This document shows, one piece after another, positions 57,637 through 64,000 of a stretch of DNA of 64,000 nucleotides. The position numbers were made by a program, and so were the translations under genes. Positions within the stretch are counted from its first letter, which is position 1; every line of letters begins with the position of its first letter. Where the stretch lies: contig JANTQA010000012.1 of NCBI GenBank assembly GCA_027625915.1, positions 8,392,501 to 8,456,500 on the forward strand, given 5' to 3'. Origin of the DNA: Anaeramoeba flamelloides (Eukaryota; Metamonada; Anaeramoebidae). The notes below the pieces were generated by a model that was not told the origin of the DNA, searched no databases, and saw only the letters and a list, made by a program, of their open reading frames with translations.

Positions 57637-58168
57637 ACCCCCAATTCAAAATTTTTAACACACCAAAATTCTATTCGTGAAAAAAAAAAATCTTATTTAA
57701 TCAATTCCCGAAAAAATATCAAATTCGAACAATTCTTTAATTGAAATGTTAACACTTGTTTATACATTAAAATACTCGCAAAACAAAAAATATATAATTA
57801 TCAATACAAGTAAATTATCGGTATTGAAAAAGTTTGGAGAGAGTAAAACAACTAAACGTATTGGTAAATTTGTAAAAAGTCTATTAGGAATATTGATCGA
57901 TCAAATGGTTTAAATATCATCAACTAATCGTATCAGGTTTTTCTATTTAAAAAACTCAACTTTAGTCTTCTATCAATAATCAAAAAAAAATTCCAGATCA
58001 AATGAAGCAGATTACAAAACCGGAAAAAAGGAAACGAAAACAAAACAGAAAAGACAAAAAATGAAAAAAATAGTTTGTCAAATCAAAATTATTTCCAAAT
58101 TCAATGTAAAGTGCAGTAAGTTATTCTTTCAACTGTTTAAACCGTGTCCAAATTTTTGGAATTTAGTT
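57637..58168 (-). mobile_element. Tc1/mariner-like MITE family C/A, complete copy (reverse)
   Basis: 532 bp between TA dinucleotides. It starts ACCCCCAATTCAAAATTTTT (C-type end) and ends GTGTCCAAATTTTTGGAAT (A-type end). It therefore joins the two families and shows they are versions of one element with a diverged end. GATCGATCAAATGG and CTATTAGGAATATTG are the shared interior words. Confidence 0.8.
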
Positions 58169-58316
58169 TAAGAAAAATAAAAAAGGGCTTGAGTGATTAA
58201 TTTTGATATTTTTTTACAATATATAAATCATTATTTTTTTAAAAAAAATAATAATTAGAAAAACAGGAAAGTTTATAATTTAATTTTTAATAGAGTGTAT
58301 CACTTTTTTATTCTAT

Positions 58317-60542
58317 TTAAGCCCATAAATTAACCTTACTATCCCACCCAACTGACAAAAGAGCATAACCATTTGGAGAAAGTCTCAATGTGGAAATATT
58401 TTCTGTATGGTTTGTAAAAGAAGATATTTTTTTTGTTGTTAAAGTATCAAAACAAATAATATTATTATCCGCATTTGAAATAAACAAAATTCTCCCCGAA
58501 GAAGAAAACGCAATGTTCGGTGTAATTGTAACATCGTCAACTCGATATTGATTTATTAATTTATTGGTTCTTAGATCATACATTGAACCCACATTGGAAT
58601 TAATGGATGCAAATGCATTGCCATCTGGAAAAAAAGATATATCGTCGACTTCGTTTTCATAAAGAAATGTATGAACTGCTGAATTTGTTCTTATATCCCA
58701 CAGACGAGCTGAACCATCAGATGAACCAGAAATTAAATTGTTTGGTTTTTTTGAGTTGTATTCGACACTACAAAGAACAGAAGAAGAAAAAAGAAAAAAA
58801 AAAGAGGTCGGAAATAGTAATATTTAGTTATAATATTTTTGTTAAAAATTAGCGGTTAAACCGATCAAAAATTAATCATTGAAAATTAAAGTATTTTATA
58901 TTAAAAAAGTAGATTCATTTTCCCCATTTTGACAATTTTTAATTGTGATTTCTTTACTGAAAAAAGATTTTTTGAGTTTCTCAAGATATTAAAATTTTGA
59001 AGATCCAAAATATCATTCACTTCTCTTTTTGTGAAAAATAAAAAAAAACACAGCTAAGGTATAAATCAAAGTTGAATCTTAAATTTATCGAATTTTTTAA
59101 GCATTTTTTTTTGTGATTAAAATTTTTGATTTTTATTAAATTATATTTTAGATCTAGAAATGTGTTATTGTGAACGCTTTAAATGAATCAAAGAACAAAC
59201 CAAAAAAAAAAAAAAAAAAAAAACATAAGGAGATATATATTTTAAACAAATCTTTTCTTTTTTTACTTACCAAAAAAGAAAGATCACCTTTCCAGATAAA
59301 CTTTTTGAAATAAAAGAATGAGAAGAAAAAAAATTAAGATAAAAGTATATTTTTGAAGATTTGTTTTCTTTAACTTCTTGATTTTGTATGAAACCAAACA
59401 ATTTATAACCTTGAATTTCTCGCACCATTACTATTTATTATTATTTTACAAAACATTTTTTTACAAATTTGTTTTCAAAATTCTTTTTTCAAATATTTTT
59501 ATCAAACAAAGCCAAAAAAAAAAGAATATTGTTTAAAAAATGTAAAGAAATGATTTAAATATTAAAAAAAAAAAAAAAACAACGACAAAAGATTCAACCC
59601 AAAATAAAAAGAAAATATTGCGAAAAAAATTCAAAGCAACATTCATAATTATTTGGAGTTTTCATTTTTAATTGGAAAATAAATAATTTTGAAAATAAAA
59701 ATAAATTCAGTCGAATAAATCGATGTTTATGAAGATGAATTTAAAAAATATCCTATTTTCTGAACCCAATCATTAATTAGATGAATTAAAATGAAAATCA
59801 GAATTTAAAATTGATTATAGAAATTCTTTTGAAATAAAAAGTTATTTGTTAATCAAATATTTACAAAATAAAATTTTTTTCCAAGAAGAATAAAAAATAA
59901 AACCAGTTAAAGAAGAAGGTATTTAGGTCAAATGTTTCAGATAAGATCAAGAAATAAATAATTTTTATTTTTTATTTCTTGATCAATTATGACTAAATAT
60001 TTTGATTTCCATTTTTTTGTTTGATATGTAAATATATTATACTAGAATATAATTCCACTTTCCCTATTTATTAAAACATTCATATATTTAGTTGAAGAAA
60101 TGATTTTAACTTTTCGATTTCCAAGAAACGAGTGCACTTAAAATTGATGAAATGTACGTACCCTCTTAAATAGAATTTCAGTTATATTTCAGACAAATAT
60201 AAATTAGAACTTTTAAACTTCATAATATTTGAAAAAAAATATACAAGAAGGTTTTTTTTTTAAAAAAAAACATTTAGAACTTTAGAATTTATTATGAAAA
60301 TAGAATATTAAAAAAATATTTTTTACCATACTACATCTTGCTCATGCCCCACAAAATGGTTTTTAGATTTCTGTTTTTCGATATCGATAATATGACATGT
60401 TGTATCACCAGAAGAAGATGCTAAAGACGTTTCGTCAATAAAAAGACAACTGGAAATCCATCCTTGATGTTCAGTAAAATTAAAATTTGAACCAAAGTTT
60501 TTTTTTTTTTTTTTTCTAAACAAATTTTTGATTTTGTTTTTG
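58317..60542 (-). CDS. heterotrimeric G-protein beta subunit, last two exons (partial)
   Basis: Exon n-1 is 60542-60327, after an excellent acceptor (CTCTTATTATAG). The intron is 60326-58768 (GTAAAA...TTGTAG, 1559 bp), and the last exon is 58767-58317 with TAA. The phase is exact and joins to GHEQDVVCVEYNSKKPNNL. About 222 residues cover WD40 blades 4-7 of the beta propeller. SSGDTTC followed by DIE is the diagnostic Gbeta blade-4 motif. SGSSDGSARLWDIR is blade 5, FFPDGNAFAS leads into blade 6, and SVGWDSKVNLWA is the C-terminus (animals: TGSWDSFLKIWN). The N-terminal helix that binds gamma and blades 1-3 are not found up to base 64000, so the gene either continues beyond the window or has lost its 5' half. 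Blade 4 has Ile-Ile-Asp where Leu-Trp-Asp is usual. It transduces receptor signals at the membrane with G-alpha and gamma subunits. Confidence 0.88.
58930..59175 (-). repeat. dispersed repeat family J fragment (intronic, reverse)
   Basis: It lies in the G-beta intron. In reverse it shows the J order: CATTTCTAGATCTAAAAT, then CAACTTTGATT and GAATGATATTTTGGAT. It is heavily diverged. Confidence 0.5.
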
Positions 60543-61842
60543 CTATAATAAGAGAAATAAAGGAAGAAAATTGATTTTTTTTTAATTTTAAGCATTATTA
60601 ATTATTATTTATTTCTTATATTACAAAAAAAAAAATTGATATAATATTGAGAAAATTAAAACGAAACAATGAAAATCGCAATTTATTCCATAGTTATTAT
60701 CAGAAAGGTTGTAATTATTATTTCTTGTTAAATAGTACAAATAAAATTAGTTTTTTCCCAACATAACTGTTTCAGATAGAACCCCCCCCCCCCCAAAAAA
60801 AAAAAAAAAAAAAAAGGGATATAAAAATTAAGGGTTGTTCTATTTCAAAATTTCGATAAATGGTCCATGAATAGTGCGAAACACAAGTTAAATAGGAAAA
60901 AAAGTTGAACGTTTTTTAATTGGAAGCATTAATGAAAATTCAAATTTTGAAACTTCTACTTGATTTCATTATCAAAACACAATCGAAACACATTGGCTGG
61001 TCTTAAAAACCCCTCAATACGTCTCGAGTTTGGATAGTTCTTAAAAGCAATTTTACCTTCTTTTTAAATTTTTTAATTAAATAGACCCGAATTTCGTTGA
61101 TAGACAGTATATTATGTTTCAAAATTCCCTTCAATGTATTTGATAATTAGCAAAGTTCTAGTTTATTAAACGAAAGTTTTTAAAATGAATGTAAAAAAAA
61201 AAAAATCTTTTAAGTTTTTTTTTATTTTCAATCTTTATTAGCAAGTTGAATTTCAAATTTTGAAAGAATAGTTTTGTAATTCTCTAACCAACTAAAAAAA
61301 TTGAAACTTTTCAAGATTAAAATACATTTTCAAAGTTATTTTTTTTTTCTCCTCTAGCCATCCAAAACGGTTGAGTTACATTAATAAAAACATCTTTAGA
61401 ATTCCAATTTTGAAAAAAAATTGATAACGAGTTCTTAAAAATCAAGAAGAAACCTTCCATTTCCAAACCTTCCTTTGTATAATATTTTTTGAAAATTAGA
61501 GTCTTTTTCAAGCAACTAAAATGGTTATCAAACATAAAAAAATCAAAAAAAAATTAAAAATTCCACTATTACCCTAAATTATTAGAGTATAAACTAACAA
61601 AGATCTGTGATCAAGAAATAGCCAATATGATTATGTCTGAAAAAATAATTATTTTGCCATTTTTTCTTGATTTAATTTACAAAAATACAATAACTGACCT
61701 AAATTAAAAACTAATTGGATTGATATCTTCTTGTATGTATTTTTATGGTGTCGGTAAATGAGGTTTTAAAGGAGAACAAAAAATAAAAAACAAAAAAAAT
61801 AATTTATATTAATCTGTTGATAAAAGATCGTATTCACCTTAA
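60543..61842. other. G-beta upstream intron or flank with repeat debris
   Basis: Contains a C13-A21 tract at 60782-60815 and a short B-family piece at about 60884-60960 (AAAAAAAGTTGAACG and TTTTTTAATTGGAAGC). I searched both strands for earlier G-beta blades and found none. The minus frame 61317-61535 is not WD-like. Confidence 0.5.
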
Positions 61843-61900
61843 TCAAAACGAAATGGTTACATTTGTAATGTATGTTAAGAATTCATTTAGAACGTACATA
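61843..61900 (-). mobile_element. single arm of MITE family M
   Basis: TTAATCAAAACGAAATGGTT through GTATGTTAAGAATTCATTTA and GAAC matches the right arm of M (30129-30200). No opposite arm was found. Confidence 0.6.
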
Positions 61901-61907
61901 CTTAATA

Positions 61908-62299
61908 GAACCAGAAAATGAAAAGTCAGATCTTTTAATAAAGGAAAAAATAAGGTATTAAAGATAAAATAAAGTATTGAACCAAAATAATATTTTTTAC
62001 AGTACTGTATCTTATAATAAAGTTTTATATCTTTTACTAATCAAAAAATCATTGAATAATGTAACTATTTTTGAGATCAAAAAAAGTGACAATTTTTATT
62101 TCAAAATAATGGTGATCTCAAGTGTATTTGTTGATTTGGTTGCTAATAAAATGATTTATTGTTCATTAGAAGTTAATTTGTTTCTTCTTTTAATTGAAAT
62201 TACTTTTAATTTCAGATTTCTGTTTTAGATTCTCTTAATTTGTACAATTAAAAACGTGTTGAACCTTTTTTCATTTTTCACTTTTTCTCCACAATAGTA
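61908..62299 (+). mobile_element. MITE family B, copy 3 (partial)
   Basis: It runs parallel to 62560-62984 (GAAAAGTCAGATCTTTTAAT, AATAAGGTATTAAAGA, TTTCTTCTTTTAATTGA) and ends AACGTGTTGAACC...CACTTTTTCTCCACAATAG, the family's right end. The left end is missing. The 83-codon frame 61977-62228 lies inside it and is not conserved. Confidence 0.65.
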
Positions 62300-62491
62300 T
62301 TATTTTATTTTTCTTATCTGATGGGTCTGGATTTTTAATTTCAAATGAGCTATTATGAAAAAAAATCTACACTTTCAATTTAAATGACAACTTTTCTAAA
62401 AAAGTATCAGGTCACAAATAGAACCGTTTGATCTTGACCAATATCTTCAACCCATTTTGAGATAAATGTGTCTTGATTGAACCAGGCTCAA

Positions 62492-62984
62492 TTTTGGAAA
62501 AAAAAGTGAAAAAGTAGAAAAAAAAGCCCAACACGATTTTTAATTGGAAACCTTAATAGAACTCTAAAATGAAAAGTGAGATCTTTTAATAAAAGAAAAA
62601 ATAAATGATTAAAGACAAAATGAAGGATTTAACACAATAAAAGTTTTTCTAATTCTATCTTTTGGTCAAGGTTTTTCTCTAAATGATCTATTATTTAAAA
62701 ATTTGTTGAAAAAATTGACTATTTTTGAGATATCTCCAAAACTACACTCAGTTTTTGAGATATCTCCAAAACTACACTCAGAAAGGATTTTGATAATAAA
62801 GAAGATTTAAATTGAGTTTTTTGATTCGATTGAAAATAAACTAGTGATTTATTCTTTGAAAATTGATTTATTTCTTCTTTTAATTGATTTTACTTCAGGT
62901 TTCAGTTTCTGTGATTCTATTAAGGATCCCAATTAAAAATTGTGTTGAACTTTTTTTCTCTTTTTTACTTTTTTTTTCAAATGA
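62492..62984. mobile_element. MITE family B, copy 2
   Basis: Both ends are present in degenerate form: left GGAAAAAAAAGTGAAAAAGT then CAACACGATTTTTAATTGG; right CCAATTAAAAATTGTGTTG then a T-rich arm. Inside it, 62722-62751 is duplicated exactly at 62752-62781. Confidence 0.7.
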
Positions 62985-63644
62985 CTAGGTCAAATCTAGG
63001 AAATCAAAAATAAATACCAGTTTTTTAATTGTTTGAGAAAAAAAAATTTAGTTTCAATTTACTCTTAATTGACGAAATTGTAGAAAAATTTTTGAAATGG
63101 GAAAAGAAAAAAAAAAATCTCAAATCACCTTTGATGTTAATCAACCCCAAAGTTGATTGGAAACTGTTCTTTTGTTTATTTTTTGTTGCATAATTTCAGG
63201 GGGGTAAAAAAACTTCTTTGGTTTATTCAGATGCGCCTGGAAATGAAAGTAATTGATTACAAAAAAAGGAAAGAATTCTTTTTTTGAAGAAAAAAAGGTG
63301 GGATCTGAATGGTACAAGTCTTTTTTCTGCAGTTAAGACGTCTACACATAGCATAACTATTAAATTTTTTTCAATTTCCATTCATATCTAATAAAGTTGT
63401 AAACCTTTTTCAAACTTGTTATGTATAATAATGTTTATTATGTGGGCGTATTTCAAAAATACAAAATTTAAATTTTCAGTAATATTTTTTTCATTTTTAA
63501 TTGTAAAGTTTTTATTTGGCTTATCGGAGAGATTATTTTAATTATATTTTTTTAATAGTCTAAAAAGATTCATATTTTTTCAATTTTAAAATAAAATCAA
63601 ATATTTCTTTCAAAAGATATTGCTAAATTAAATTGAAAAAATGA
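62985..63644. other. AT-rich spacer left of the LINE
   Basis: About 660 bp, including TTTCAGGGGGGTAAAAAAAC near 63194. Nothing was recognised. Confidence 0.4.
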
Positions 63645-64000
63645 TTTTTTTTTTTTTTTTTTATTATTATTGAAGAAGTGTAAATTACACTCTAGTTGAT
63701 CTTAGACTTAATTTTCCTTTCCGAAATTTAAGCGTAAAATCATAGATTTCACGATTATTAGCCAATGAAAATAACAATAAACTGTTATGGTTTGAAATTA
63801 ATTCATAGAAGTTTTTTTCATTTAATTTATTCAGAAATATTAATCTATTATTTTCATAGGAAGTACATACCCATAAAAAATGATCAATATTTTTTATAAT
63901 TTCCTTTTGTTCACATTTTAAACATAAAGGACAAAATTTATTTGAATTTTTATTTATTGATTACATAGTAGTATCTATTTAAACAGTTAGTAAACGATCT
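63645..64000 (-). mobile_element. LINE (non-LTR retrotransposon) 3' end, copy 1
   Basis: Reading in reverse, the frame from about 63957 to TAA at 63685 ends an ORF2-like protein. CPLCLKCEQKE, HFLWVCTSYENNRL and a basic C-terminus ending in RSTRV follow the usual LINE zinc-knuckle spacing (CxxC...H...C) after the reverse transcriptase. Upstream, toward 64000, RSFTNCLNRYYYV in another frame looks like the preceding segment, so at least one frameshift lies near 63955. After the stop come only about 22 bp (ending CAATAATAAT) and an 18-base A tail (63645-63662 on the plus strand as T). The element extends beyond the window. A matching 3' end is at 10900-11059. Confidence 0.8.

Noticed and set aside
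61317-61535. Minus-strand frame as a missing G-beta blade
   Set aside because: Lacks the Gly-His and Trp-Asp spacing of a WD40 blade.
61977-62228. 83-codon plus-strand frame
   Set aside because: Inside a B-family element; the related copy at 62492-62984 does not preserve it.

Overview
The window is nuclear DNA of a very AT-rich, intron-bearing unicellular eukaryote. The real coding regions are clearly less AT-rich than the DNA between them, use the standard code (every stop I trust is TAA), and carry Lys/Glu runs, polyGln and Asn-rich stretches. Introns are GT-AG and range from about 125 bp to over 2 kb. The gene set (G-protein beta subunit, MTMR14 lipid phosphatase, Mei2-like RNA-binding protein, TAPT1, coiled-coil proteins) fits a free-living amoeboid protist. 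An Anaeramoeba-like genome is my best guess, but it rests on protein style only and is low confidence.

Host genes from left to right: a TAPT1-family membrane protein (minus, 5.8-7.2 kb); a coiled-coil protein (plus, 9.3-10.7 kb); an initiator tRNA-Met (plus, 20.4 kb); a two-exon Mei2-like RRM protein with a polyGln tail (minus, 26.5-28.7 kb); an MTMR14-type phosphatase (plus, 39.0-40.2 kb) with a 39-residue candidate membrane microprotein meeting it stop codon to stop codon on the minus strand; a CPBP/ABI-type intramembrane protease split by a 2.1 kb intron (plus, 44.5-48.1 kb); a 529-residue coiled-coil protein (minus, 53.6-55.1 kb); and the last two exons of a G-protein beta subunit (minus, 58.3-60.5 kb), whose first half is not in the window.

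Much of the rest is mobile-element debris, mostly short non-autonomous DNA transposons. I separate at least ten families by comparing copies with each other. They are: Tc1/mariner-like elements with TA target sites and one decayed transposase source (A/C family); 750-bp elements in TTAA sites (D); a TTAA-flanked element with a perfect 192-bp inverted repeat (H); 1.5-kb elements sitting inside (TA)n arrays and carrying a second internal terminus (E); 200-bp hairpins (G); long-armed palindromes (I, M, K, L2); CCGTTGTGG-ended elements (B); and dispersed repeats J, N and L1. Two 3' ends of one LINE family lie at 10.9-11.1 kb and at the right edge. Compound CA/TA microsatellites occur three times, one of them inside a transposon copy. 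No viral or LTR-type element, CRISPR array or rRNA gene was seen.

No multi-gene functional system links the host genes; they look like independent single-copy housekeeping or signalling loci. The most unusual items are the MTMR14-convergent microprotein, the bacterial-style protease with its catalytic motif cut by an intron, the Mei2-like protein lacking the usual third RRM, the perfect inverted repeat, the hairpin cluster at 24.2-25.6 kb, and the dual-terminus (TA)n-nested E elements.
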